Positions 35,544 to 42,861 of a DNA stretch of 64,000 nucleotides are shown here, piece by piece. Within the stretch, counting starts at the first letter, position 1; each line of letters opens with the position of its first letter. The notes beneath the pieces were generated by a model. That model was given only the letters and a program-made list of their open reading frames with translations, had not been told where the DNA came from and searched no databases. Source of the stretch: Brevundimonas sp. UBA4553 (lineage in GTDB: Bacteria > Pseudomonadota > Alphaproteobacteria > Caulobacterales > Caulobacteraceae); the NCBI RefSeq assembly GCF_002387245.1, contig NZ_DGLD01000002.1:1-64000 (forward strand), in the 5' to 3' direction. The position numbers and the translations under genes are program-made.

Positions 35544-36757
35544 TGCCCGCCTTCGACTATCAGGCCGTGGACGTTTCCGGCCGCACCGTCGCGGGCGTGC
35601 TGACCGCGCCGGACGAGGCGGAGGCGCGCAAGGCGCTGGCCCGTCGCCGCCTGATGCCACTGTCGCTCAGCCGCGCCTCGGGCGCCGCCGCGGCGATTGA
35701 GAAGACCCCGCGTCGCAGCCGCAAGCTGTCGTCGCGGACCCTGGCCCTGACCACCCGCCAGCTGGCCACCCTGATCACCCTCGCCCCGGTTGACGAGGCC
35801 CTGCGCACGCTGATGCTGCAGGCCGAGCGGCCCGACGTGCGCGCCGTCCTGTCTGGCGTTCATGCGGGCGTGGTCGAGGGCCAGCGCCTGTCCGAAGCCA
35901 TGGCGCGTCAGGGCGCGGCCTTCCCGCCCCTCTATCGCGCCACCGTCGCGGCGGGCGAGGCGTCCGGCGCGCTTGGCCCCATTCTGGAACGACTGGCCGA
36001 GGGGCTGGAGCGCGACCAGCAGGTGCGCGGCAAGGTGGTCACCGCCCTGGTCTATCCCGCCGTCCTGGCCCTGGTGGCGCTGGGCGTGGTGACGGCCCTG
36101 ATGGTCTTCGTCGTGCCCAAGGTGGTCGACCAGTTCGACAGCATGAACCAGACCCTGCCCCTGCTGACGCGAACGGTGATCGGCGTGTCCGACCTGATGC
36201 GAAACTGGGGTTGGTTGATCGGCCTGGTGCTGGCGTGCGGCGTCGGCGGCTTCGTCTTCGGGATGCGCAATCCCGGCTTCCGGCTGGCGGTGGATCGACG
36301 CGTCTTGCGCCTGCCCGTCGTCGGGCGGCTGACGCGCGACCTGCACGGGGCGCGGATGGCCCGCACCCTGTCGACCATGATCGCGGCGGGCCTGCCGGTG
36401 CTGGAGGGCCTGACCATTACGTCCCGCACCGTGTCCAACCGGGCCCTGCGCGCCTCGACCGAGATGATGGCCGACGCCGTGCGCGAGGGCGGGGGCCTGT
36501 CCGCCGCCATGCGCCGCGCCGACGTCTTCCCGCCCATCCTGGTGCACATGACCGCGTCGGGCGAGGCCAGCGGACGTCTTGAGCCGATGATGGAGCGCGC
36601 CGCCGATTATCTGGAACGCGAGTTCAGCACCTTCACCGCCGTCATGCTCAGCTTCCTCGAGCCCGCGATCATCGTGGTCATGGGCGGCGTGGTCGCCCTG
36701 ATCGTCCTGTCGATCCTTCTGCCCATCCTTCAGATCAACACCCTGGCGATGGGGTGA
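35543..36757 (+). CDS. gspF: Type II secretion inner-membrane protein GspF
   Basis: 404 residues with two GspF repeats. The first contains LTTRQLATLITLAPVDEALRTL and a membrane pair (YPAVLALVALGVVTALMVFVVPKVV; GWLIGLVLACGVGGFVFG). The second contains RMARTLSTMIAAGLPVLEGL and ends with a membrane helix (AIIVVMGGVVALIVLSILLPIL). It is the platform protein that works with GspE. Normal length. Confidence 0.96.
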   Translation: MPAFDYQAVDVSGRTVAGVLTAPDEAEARKALARRRLMPLSLSRASGAAAAIEKTPRRSRKLSSRTLALTTRQLATLITLAPVDEALRTLMLQAERPDVRAVLSGVHAGVVEGQRLSEAMARQGAAFPPLYRATVAAGEASGALGPILERLAEGLERDQQVRGKVVTALVYPAVLALVALGVVTALMVFVVPKVVDQFDSMNQTLPLLTRTVIGVSDLMRNWGWLIGLVLACGVGGFVFGMRNPGFRLAVDRRVLRLPVVGRLTRDLHGARMARTLSTMIAAGLPVLEGLTITSRTVSNRALRASTEMMADAVREGGGLSAAMRRADVFPPILVHMTASGEASGRLEPMMERAADYLEREFSTFTAVMLSFLEPAIIVVMGGVVALIVLSILLPILQINTLAMG

Positions 36758-36769
36758 GAGAGGCGCATC

Positions 36770-37303
36770 ATGTTTGGTCCTAACGCTCGCCGCGCGGCGG
36801 CTCGCTCCTTGAAGAAGATCGCGCGCCTTAGCGCTCAAGCAGCAAGCGACCGCGTCGCTTGCGATAGCGCCTCTCAGCGTAAAGCCCGTCACGGCTTTAC
36901 GCTCGTCGAACTCATGGTGGTCATCGTCATCATCGGCCTCCTGGCCACGGTGGTGGCGATCAACGTCCTGCCGACGCAGGACAAGGCCATGGTGGGCAAG
37001 GCCCGGGCCGACATCGCGACCCTGGAACAGGCTATCGAGACCTATCGCCTCGACAATCTGACCTTCCCCGACGCCCAGAGCGGATTGCAGGCCCTGACCG
37101 CGCCGCCGGCCGGTCTGGCCCGCCCCGAACGCTATCGCGAGGGCGGCTATATTCGCCGCCTGCCGGAAGACCCCTGGGGCAACGCCTATCAGTACCGCCG
37201 CCCGTCCGCCCACGGCGGTCAGTTCGACGTCTTCTCCTTCGGCGCCGACGGCAAGGAAGGGGGCGAGGGGAATGATGCGGACATCGGCAACTGGCAGAGC
37301 TGA
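36770..37303 (+). CDS. gspG: Major pseudopilin GspG with unusually long, repeat-derived leader
   Basis: 177 residues. The type IV pilin signature G-FTLVELMVVIVIIGLLA starts at residue 42, with Glu at +5; the C-terminal LPEDPWGNAYQY and DVFSFGADGKEGGEG are the calcium-binding major-pseudopilin region. A leader of 42 residues is far longer than the usual 6-10. Almost all of it (36777-36870) is made by two 40-nt palindromic repeats read in frame. No ATG lies nearer the cleavage site; a TTG at codon 14 is the only internal start. It assembles the pseudopilus after cleavage by GspO. Confidence 0.93.
   Translation: MFGPNARRAAARSLKKIARLSAQAASDRVACDSASQRKARHGFTLVELMVVIVIIGLLATVVAINVLPTQDKAMVGKARADIATLEQAIETYRLDNLTFPDAQSGLQALTAPPAGLARPERYREGGYIRRLPEDPWGNAYQYRRPSAHGGQFDVFSFGADGKEGGEGNDADIGNWQS
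36777..36816. repeat. 40-nt palindromic element, copy A, inside the gspG leader
   Basis: Contains the 22-base core 36785-36806 (GCTCGCC-GCGCGGCGG-CTCGCT), identical to the core of the copy at 37307-37346. About 30 of 40 positions agree with that copy by eye. It is translated in frame as part of GspG residues 3-16. Confidence 0.6.
36831..36870. repeat. 40-nt palindromic element, copy B (inverted), inside the gspG leader
   Basis: On the minus strand it reads GCGCTAT ... CGCGG ... TTGAGCGC and aligns without gaps to 37307-37346 with 31 of 40 identities by eye. Its own stem AAGCGAC-CGC-GTCGCTT (36844-36860) is perfect. It is translated in frame as part of GspG residues 21-34. Confidence 0.6.
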
Positions 37304-37793
37304 GGGGCGCTATTGCTCGCCGCGCGGCGGCTCGCTGCATGAGCGCCGGTCGCGCGCCGGCTTCACCCTGGTCGAGCTTCTGATGGTGGTGGCGATCATG
37401 GGTCTGGCCGCCTCGGCGGTGGTTCTGGCCGTGCCCGACCCCCGCCCGCCGGTGGGCGACGAGGCCGAGCGCTTCGCCGCGCGGCTGGTGCGGGCGCGCG
37501 AGGAGGCCCTGCTGACCAACCGCGCCGTGGCGGTGGAGGCGACGGCGGGGGGCTACGCCTTTTCCAGCTTCGACGGCGTCCAGTGGTCGCCCCTGATCGA
37601 CGGCCCCTTCGCCGAGGAGCGCTGGGCCGAGGACACCGCGGCGCGGCCCGAGGGTCAGCCTGCGGATACGCCCCTGCGCGTGGTCTTCGATCCGACCGGC
37701 GTGGCGGACGCCGCGCGCCTGACCCTGTCACGCGGCCCACGCGCAGTGACCGTCGCCATCGACGCCGCGGGCGAGGTGAAGGTCGATGGCTGA
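37272..37793 (+). CDS. gspH: Minor pseudopilin GspH
   Basis: 173 residues. Pilin motif G-FTLVELLMVVAIMGLAAS begins after a 30-residue leader; the rest fits GspH (DEAERFAARLVRAREEALLTNRAV). ATG codons at 37272 and 37275 are the only in-frame starts; both lie inside gspG, so the genes overlap by about 30 bases. The leader is encoded in part by the palindromic element at 37307-37346. Confidence 0.9.
   Translation: MMRTSATGRAEGRYCSPRGGSLHERRSRAGFTLVELLMVVAIMGLAASAVVLAVPDPRPPVGDEAERFAARLVRAREEALLTNRAVAVEATAGGYAFSSFDGVQWSPLIDGPFAEERWAEDTAARPEGQPADTPLRVVFDPTGVADAARLTLSRGPRAVTVAIDAAGEVKVDG
37307..37346. repeat. 40-nt palindromic element, copy C, at the gspG-gspH junction
   Basis: Begins GCGCTAT and ends TGAGCGC, with an inner stem GCCGCGCGGC. 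It starts 4 bases after the gspG stop and is read in frame in the GspH leader. Its 22-base core equals that of copy A. Confidence 0.6.
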
Positions 37794-38160
37794 ACGAGCG
37801 AGAAGGGGTCGGGCCGGCTTCACCCTGATCGAACTGCTGGTGGCGCTGGCGGTGTTCGCCCTGGCGGCCCTGGCCCTGCTGAACCTCGGCGGCGAGAACA
37901 CGCGTTCGGCCGCGCGCGCCGAGACGCGGACCCTGGGCGGGATCGTGGCCGAGAACCTGGCGGTCGAGGCCATGACAACGCAGCCCGCCCCGGCGCCCGG
38001 CGACAGCGACGGAAGTCAGCCTCTGGCCGGTCGAGACTGGCGCTGGACCCAGTCGGTGGCGGCCACCGACAACCCCGACATCCTGCGTATCGACATCCGC
38101 GTGTCCGACGATGAGGGGCAGGCGGCCGAGCGCATCCTGTTCCGGGCGGTCGGGTCATGA
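37786..38160 (+). CDS. gspI: Minor pseudopilin GspI
   Basis: 124 residues, normal GspI size. Short leader MAERARRGRAG, then FTLIELLVALAVFALAALALL with Glu at +5. The GDSDGSQPLAGRDWRWTQSVAATDNPDILRIDIRV end fits GspI. It overlaps gspH by 8 bases and gspJ by 4. With GspJ and GspK it forms the pseudopilus tip. Confidence 0.93.
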   Translation: MAERARRGRAGFTLIELLVALAVFALAALALLNLGGENTRSAARAETRTLGGIVAENLAVEAMTTQPAPAPGDSDGSQPLAGRDWRWTQSVAATDNPDILRIDIRVSDDEGQAAERILFRAVGS

Positions 38161-38759
38161 GGTCACGCGCCACAGATCGGGCCGGCTTCACCCTGATCGA
38201 AGTGATGATCGCCCTGCTGATCTTCGCCCTGCTGGCTGCGGCGGGCGTGCTGGTGCTGAGCCAGAGCATCGACAACCGGTTCGTCGTCAAGGCGTCCACT
38301 GACCGCACGGCCGAACTGCAACGCCTGCGCGCCACCCTGCGCGCCGACCTGGGCCAGGCCGCGCCGCGCCGCGTCCGCGCCGCCAACGGCCAGCCCGCCT
38401 TCGCGCCTATCCTCGCCGCCGAGGCGCCGGGCGACCCGCTGCTGGTGCTGGTGCGCGCTGGGTGGAGCAACCCGGACGATCGTCCACGAGCCTCCCTGCA
38501 ACGGGTCGAATACCGCCTGGTCGAGGATCGGCTGGAACGACGCGTCTATCCCTATCTGGACGGCGCGCGGCCCGGTCCGCCTCAGGTGCTCTATCAAGGG
38601 GTCAGCGCCCCCGCCCTGGCCTTCATCGCCCAGGGCGCCGAGACGCCGCGCTTCGTCCCGTCGCCGGATCGGCCCCTGCCGGACGCCGTGCGGCTGGACC
38701 TGACGCTTGAAGGCTACGGCCCCGTGCGCCAGCTGTTCGTGGTCGGGGGCGGACGATGA
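38157..38759 (+). CDS. gspJ: Minor pseudopilin GspJ
   Basis: 200 residues. Leader MRSRATDRAG, then FTLIEVMIALLIFALLAAAGVLVL. The body (RTAELQRLRATLRADLGQAAPRRVRAANG; VEYRLVEDRLERRVYPYLD) matches GspJ. Overlaps gspI and gspK by four bases each. Confidence 0.93.
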   Translation: MRSRATDRAGFTLIEVMIALLIFALLAAAGVLVLSQSIDNRFVVKASTDRTAELQRLRATLRADLGQAAPRRVRAANGQPAFAPILAAEAPGDPLLVLVRAGWSNPDDRPRASLQRVEYRLVEDRLERRVYPYLDGARPGPPQVLYQGVSAPALAFIAQGAETPRFVPSPDRPLPDAVRLDLTLEGYGPVRQLFVVGGGR

Positions 38760-39742
38760 AGGCGCGCTTCAGGCGTCGTGAAGGCATGGCCCTGCTGACC
38801 GTCCTGCTGCTGGTGGGGGTGATGGCGGCGGTGGCGGTGCTGGTGCTGGACGACATCCGCTTCTCGGTTCGTCGCACCATGAACGCCGAAACGCAAAGCC
38901 AGGCCCAGTGGTACGCGGCCGGGGCCGAAGCCCTGGCGCGGCGCCAGATCAACCGCCTGCGCGACCTTGATCCGGTGAAGACGCCGATCCAGCCCGACTG
39001 GAACGGTCGCGTGCTGAACTTCCCAGTCGAGGACGGTTCGATCACCGCGCGTCTCAGCGATGGTCAGGCCTGTTTCAATCTGAACAGCGTGGTCGAGGGC
39101 CAGATGGAGGTCTATGTCGCCCGGCCGCTGGGGGCGCAGCAGCTCGTCGCCCTGGGCCGCGCCCTGAACCTGCCAGACGGGCGGATGCGGGCGATCGCCG
39201 ACGCCCTGACCGATTGGATCGACACCGACACCACGCCGCGCGCCCAGGGGGGCGAGGACGCCGCCTATGCGGGGCAGGCCCAGGCCTATCGCACCGCCGG
39301 GACCCTGCTGGCCGAGGTCAGCGAGTTGCGGGCGGTCAAGGGCATGGACGCCGAGACCTACGCCCGGCTGCGGCCCTATGTCTGCGCCCTGCCGACCACG
39401 GACCTGTCGCCCCTCAATCCCAACACGCTGACGCCGGAGCAGGCGCCGCTGCTGGTCATGCTGGCCGATGGCAAGCTCAGCCTGGCCTCGGCCCGCGCCG
39501 CCATCGCCGCCCGTCCCGCGAACGGGTGGAGCGACGCCAACGCCTTCCTGATGCAAGGGCCGATGGCGGGGGTGCTGCTGCCGACCACGGTGCAGGACCA
39601 ACTGACGGTCCTGACCCGCTTCTTCAACTTGCGCGTGGATGTGGAGTACGGCGGCGGCCGCGCTGTCCGCACGGCCCTGATCGAGCTGCCTCAGACCGGT
39701 CCCGCGCGCACCATCATCCAACGCTGGACCCTGGACGAATGA
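38756..39742 (+). CDS. gspK: Pseudopilin tip protein GspK
   Basis: 328 residues. Prepilin-like start MKARFRRREGMALLTVLLLVGVMAAVAVLVL; as usual for GspK, the +5 Glu is absent. The long soluble domain carries CFNLNSVV and IADALTDWIDTDTTPRAQGGEDAAY and the SAM-like region YVCALPTTDLSPLNPNTL. It caps the pseudopilus. Stop and gspL start overlap. Confidence 0.94.
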   Translation: MKARFRRREGMALLTVLLLVGVMAAVAVLVLDDIRFSVRRTMNAETQSQAQWYAAGAEALARRQINRLRDLDPVKTPIQPDWNGRVLNFPVEDGSITARLSDGQACFNLNSVVEGQMEVYVARPLGAQQLVALGRALNLPDGRMRAIADALTDWIDTDTTPRAQGGEDAAYAGQAQAYRTAGTLLAEVSELRAVKGMDAETYARLRPYVCALPTTDLSPLNPNTLTPEQAPLLVMLADGKLSLASARAAIAARPANGWSDANAFLMQGPMAGVLLPTTVQDQLTVLTRFFNLRVDVEYGGGRAVRTALIELPQTGPARTIIQRWTLDE

Positions 39743-40836
39743 GCCGCATCCGACTGATCCTGATCCCGCCCTCGGTGGCACTGCCGGCGTCCTGCCTGAC
39801 GCTGGATGCGCAAGGGAACGTGCTGACCCGTGGCGTAGCGGAACTGGGCGGCGCGCAGCCCGAGCCGATGCGCACCGTGGCGGTGGTTCCGGGCGCGGAC
39901 GTCCTGATCCGCTGGCTCGACCTGCCGTCGGGCAGCCCGGCCCAGGTCGCCGCGGCCGCCCTGCACCTCCTGCGCGACGATCTGGCCGCGCCCGCCGAGC
40001 GATTGAGCGCGGCCCTGGGGCCGATCGCGGCCGCAGGCGAGCGACGGCTGGTCGCTGTGGTCGGGCGCGGCCTTTTGCAGGCCTGGGGCGACTATCTGTC
40101 GAGCCTCGGTCTTAAGGCCGACGTCATCATCCCCGACAGCCTGATCCCGCCCGAGCCGGTGGAGGAGGGACGGCTGAGCGCGGCCGTCTTCGGCGCCGAT
40201 CTGGCCCTGCGCGGGCGCGAACTGGCGATGAGCGTTCAGCCCGACCTGGCCGAGGTGGTTGTCGCCAACCGGGAGCTGGACCGCATCGGGCGCCCCGACG
40301 AGATCGAACGCTTGCTGACCGCCGCCGCCCTCAATCCGCCGATCAATCTGCTGGTGGGCGCCGGACGCCGCGTCGAGGCCGATCGGCGCGGCTGGAAACG
40401 GGCCGGAGCCCTGGCGGCGGCCCTGATCGTCTCGCCGCTGATCCTGACCCTGGCGACGGCGGGGCACGACGCCTGGCGCGCCCGCGACGCGGACCGTCGC
40501 GCCGAGGCCGCCGCGCGCCAGGCCTTCCCCGATATCCCGGCGAACGCCGACGCGGTGGCCGAGGCAGAGCGCCGTCTGGCCACAGCCCCGCCGCCGGGGG
40601 GCGCGACGGCCGCCGCCGCCGCTCTGTTCGCCGCCGTCGAAGGCGTCGAGGGCGCGGAGCTGGACAGTCTGACCGCCGACGCCGACGGGGTTCGGGCCAC
40701 GGTCACCTATCTGGCCTATGAGGATCTGGACGCCTTGCAACAGGCCATGGCGGCCAGGGGCATGAGCCTGACCGATGAAAGCACCGTCGACGATCAGGGC
40801 AAGATCGTCTCGGAAGTGCGCGTGGGAGGCGCCTGA
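39739..40836 (+). CDS. gspL: Type II secretion assembly protein GspL
   Basis: 365 residues. A cytoplasmic actin-like part (VAVVPGADVLIRWLDLPSGSPAQVAAAALHLLRDDLA), one membrane helix (GALAAALIVSPLILTLATAG, about 222-241) and a periplasmic ferredoxin-like end (VRATVTYLAYEDLDALQQAMAARGM). It recruits GspE to the membrane and pairs with GspM. The ATG is in the gspK stop. Confidence 0.92.
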   Translation: MSRIRLILIPPSVALPASCLTLDAQGNVLTRGVAELGGAQPEPMRTVAVVPGADVLIRWLDLPSGSPAQVAAAALHLLRDDLAAPAERLSAALGPIAAAGERRLVAVVGRGLLQAWGDYLSSLGLKADVIIPDSLIPPEPVEEGRLSAAVFGADLALRGRELAMSVQPDLAEVVVANRELDRIGRPDEIERLLTAAALNPPINLLVGAGRRVEADRRGWKRAGALAAALIVSPLILTLATAGHDAWRARDADRRAEAAARQAFPDIPANADAVAEAERRLATAPPPGGATAAAAALFAAVEGVEGAELDSLTADADGVRATVTYLAYEDLDALQQAMAARGMSLTDESTVDDQGKIVSEVRVGGA

Positions 40837-41336
40837 TGAACCGGATGATCCAGACGGCCGGCCTGTGGTGGGGCGGGCGCTCGGCGCGTGAACAGCGGAT
40901 GCTGGCGGTCATGGGGCTGCTGATCGCCGCTGTCCTGGTCTGGCTTCTGGTGGTGCGGCCCGCCTGGGCCTGGCGTGAAGCGGCGGCCGATCGCCGGATC
41001 GAAGCGACGGCCAGTCTCGCACGCATTGAAGGCGGACTGGCGGCCCGGGGGGCGACGACCAAGGCCGAAGCTTCCGCTTCCGCGACCATGAACCTGGCCG
41101 AGGTCGAGCAGGCGGCGCGCAGCGCGGCCGAGGCGACCGGGCTGCCGGTCACCCTGTCGGTGGACGAGACGGGCGGCATAGGCTTCGACGCGCCGGGCGT
41201 GACCTCGGCGGCCCTGTTCGGGTGGCTGGCGACGCTGAAGACCGAATACGCAGTAGACGCCGTCGACCTGACCGTCATCGAGAATGCGGACGTGACGCTG
41301 GACGCCCGTGGATCGTTGAAGGGTCGGGCTCTATGA
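40836..41336 (+). CDS. gspM: Type II secretion protein GspM
   Basis: 166 residues. The N-terminal WWGGRSAREQRMLAVMGLLIAAVLVWLLVVRPAW contains the typical single membrane helix. The remainder is a small periplasmic domain (LAEVEQAARSAAEATGLPVTLSVDETGGIGFDAPGV). It stabilises GspL. No gspN follows; this ends the operon. Confidence 0.9.
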   Translation: MNRMIQTAGLWWGGRSAREQRMLAVMGLLIAAVLVWLLVVRPAWAWREAAADRRIEATASLARIEGGLAARGATTKAEASASATMNLAEVEQAARSAAEATGLPVTLSVDETGGIGFDAPGVTSAALFGWLATLKTEYAVDAVDLTVIENADVTLDARGSLKGRAL

Positions 41337-41407
41337 CGCAGGCTGAACCGCCGGTGATAAATAATACTATCTGGACGCGACGGGGGCGGAGTCGGTAACG
41401 CTAGGCT

Positions 41408-41881
41408 GTGACCAGGCCCGACTCAGATCCCAAGTTGACGCCGCGCGAGCTGGAGATCGTCCGGCTGGCGGGCTTGCGGCTGGGGGACAAGGAAATTGCG
41501 CAGGAACTGAACCTGTCGCCGCGCACCGTCCAGAACCACCTGCACCGCGCCTACGAAAAGCTGGGCGTATCCGACCGCCTGCAGGCCGCCCGCCGCCTGA
41601 GTGATCTCTACTCAGGGGGATCATTCCCTCTATCCGCTCCCTCCCGCGCTGCTCCACCTGAGCCTGTCTCCGCAGCGCCCTCGACAGCGCTCGGGGGCGG
41701 GAATGCGCGGCGTTCACTCTATGAGCGATACGCAGCGTTGGACGGCTGGCGCCGGCCCAGGAAGCTGGGGGGCTCCCTGTTGTGGCTGATCATGGGCTGG
41801 TCTCTGGCCTGGTTGATCATCGCCGCAGTCGGCGCCAGCCTCGCCAACCCCGTCCTTGAGTCCGTCCAGCGCCTGCGGTGA
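41408..41881 (+). CDS. Membrane-anchored LuxR-type HTH protein
   Basis: 157 residues from GTG. Residues 8-65 form a LuxR/GerE helix-turn-helix (LTPRELEIVRLAGLRLGDKEIAQELNLSPRTVQNHLHRAYEKLGVSDR). After a Pro/Ser-rich linker comes one hydrophobic helix (SLLWLIMGWSLAWLIIAAVGASLA, about 122-145). There is no receiver or ligand domain. It may be a transcription factor tethered to the inner membrane, possibly acting on the secretion locus or on the genes behind it. An AT-rich stretch at 41356-41372 upstream could be its promoter. Confidence 0.8.
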   Translation: MTRPDSDPKLTPRELEIVRLAGLRLGDKEIAQELNLSPRTVQNHLHRAYEKLGVSDRLQAARRLSDLYSGGSFPLSAPSRAAPPEPVSAAPSTALGGGNARRSLYERYAALDGWRRPRKLGGSLLWLIMGWSLAWLIIAAVGASLANPVLESVQRLR

Positions 41882-41995
41882 TCGTCCCCCGCAGGAGGCT
41901 CGATGGCTATGCCAGTCCCTAAACAGAGGCGCCCGGTGCGGGCCGCCGTATCCGCTGGCGGCGGGTGCAGGCCATGCACGGGCTGACGTATAGCG

Positions 41996-42472
41996 GTGCA
42001 CCCCTTTCACATCTTCATGTTGAGCGCCAACCTCATCGCTTTGGGATTGATCCTGTGGCGGGGGGAGTGGATCGACCGGGCGGCGACCTTTGCGTTGATC
42101 GCGGCGGTGGCCATCACCACGGTGCTGCAAATGTTGCATGTGCCGGGCATGATCGTGTGGGCGGCCCTGCTGGATGTCGCGCTGTTTCTGACCTTCTGGG
42201 TGCTGGCCGAGCGCGGCGAGCGCTGGTGGATCGTCGCCCTAGCCGGATTTCAGTTCATCGCGGTCATCGCCTATCTGGCGCCCTTCTTCGCCTGGGATCG
42301 GCTGCACTGGGCCGTCGTCACGGTGAACTGGGCCGTATGGTTCCTGGACACCGTCTGCGTCTTCGTCGGCGTCTGGGAGGCGTCCTACGCCCGGCGCTTC
42401 GCGCGGGAGGCGCGTGATGGCGCAGCAATGGACCATGGAAACCGCCTGCGTGCTGCTGCGGCGGTGGAGTAG
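41996..42472 (+). CDS. Small polytopic membrane protein of unknown function
   Basis: 158 residues from GTG. Five hydrophobic helices are visible at about 4-22, 29-47, 51-71, 76-97 and 103-127, then a basic tail. No family recognised. It lies 114 bases behind the membrane-tethered LuxR gene and overlaps the next small gene by about 56 bases. A sensor or partner for the regulator is a guess. Confidence 0.65.
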   Translation: MHPFHIFMLSANLIALGLILWRGEWIDRAATFALIAAVAITTVLQMLHVPGMIVWAALLDVALFLTFWVLAERGERWWIVALAGFQFIAVIAYLAPFFAWDRLHWAVVTVNWAVWFLDTVCVFVGVWEASYARRFAREARDGAAMDHGNRLRAAAAVE

Positions 42473-42743
42473 GAGCCGGAGCGAAAGCACGGTCGAGAGC
42501 CCTCAGCCGTCGATGAGCATGGACGGGCTGGAGGCCTGGCTGCTGGAGCAGGCCCCGGCCTCCCTGGCCGAGGCCGAACGCCTGCTGGAGCTGATCTCGG
42601 TCCATGAAGCCGGGATTCACGGCGACATGAGCGCCCTGTGTCAGGTCGGCGGCGCTGTCCGCAACGACCTGCAGCATCAGCGCAGTCGGGTGGACGTCAG
42701 CTTCGCGCCGCGCGCCTCCGGGCCTCTGGCCGGGCGGGCGTGA
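42417..42743 (+). CDS. Small hypothetical protein
   Basis: 108 residues from ATG 42417 (GTG 42414 also possible). No domain recognised. The middle (MDGLEAWLLEQAPASLAEAERLLELISVHEAGIHGDM) is likely helical; a Cys is at about 84. It overlaps the end of the membrane protein gene, as if coupled. The overlapping frame could also be chance. Confidence 0.5.
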   Translation: MAQQWTMETACVLLRRWSRSRSESTVESPQPSMSMDGLEAWLLEQAPASLAEAERLLELISVHEAGIHGDMSALCQVGGAVRNDLQHQRSRVDVSFAPRASGPLAGRA

Positions 42744-42861
42744 AAGTCATCATTGGCTGACGCAGGGTAAGACTTTCAACGGCAAGGCTCGACTGCTAGA
42801 GCGCGGCTCTTGTCCGCGACAGAGCCGTGCGCCGTCGCTCCGCCCAGCGGTTATCCCTTCC

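Noticed and set aside
41337..41407. A gspN gene after gspM
   Set aside because: Only 71 bases before the LuxR-type gene; nothing coding, and many type II systems lack gspN.
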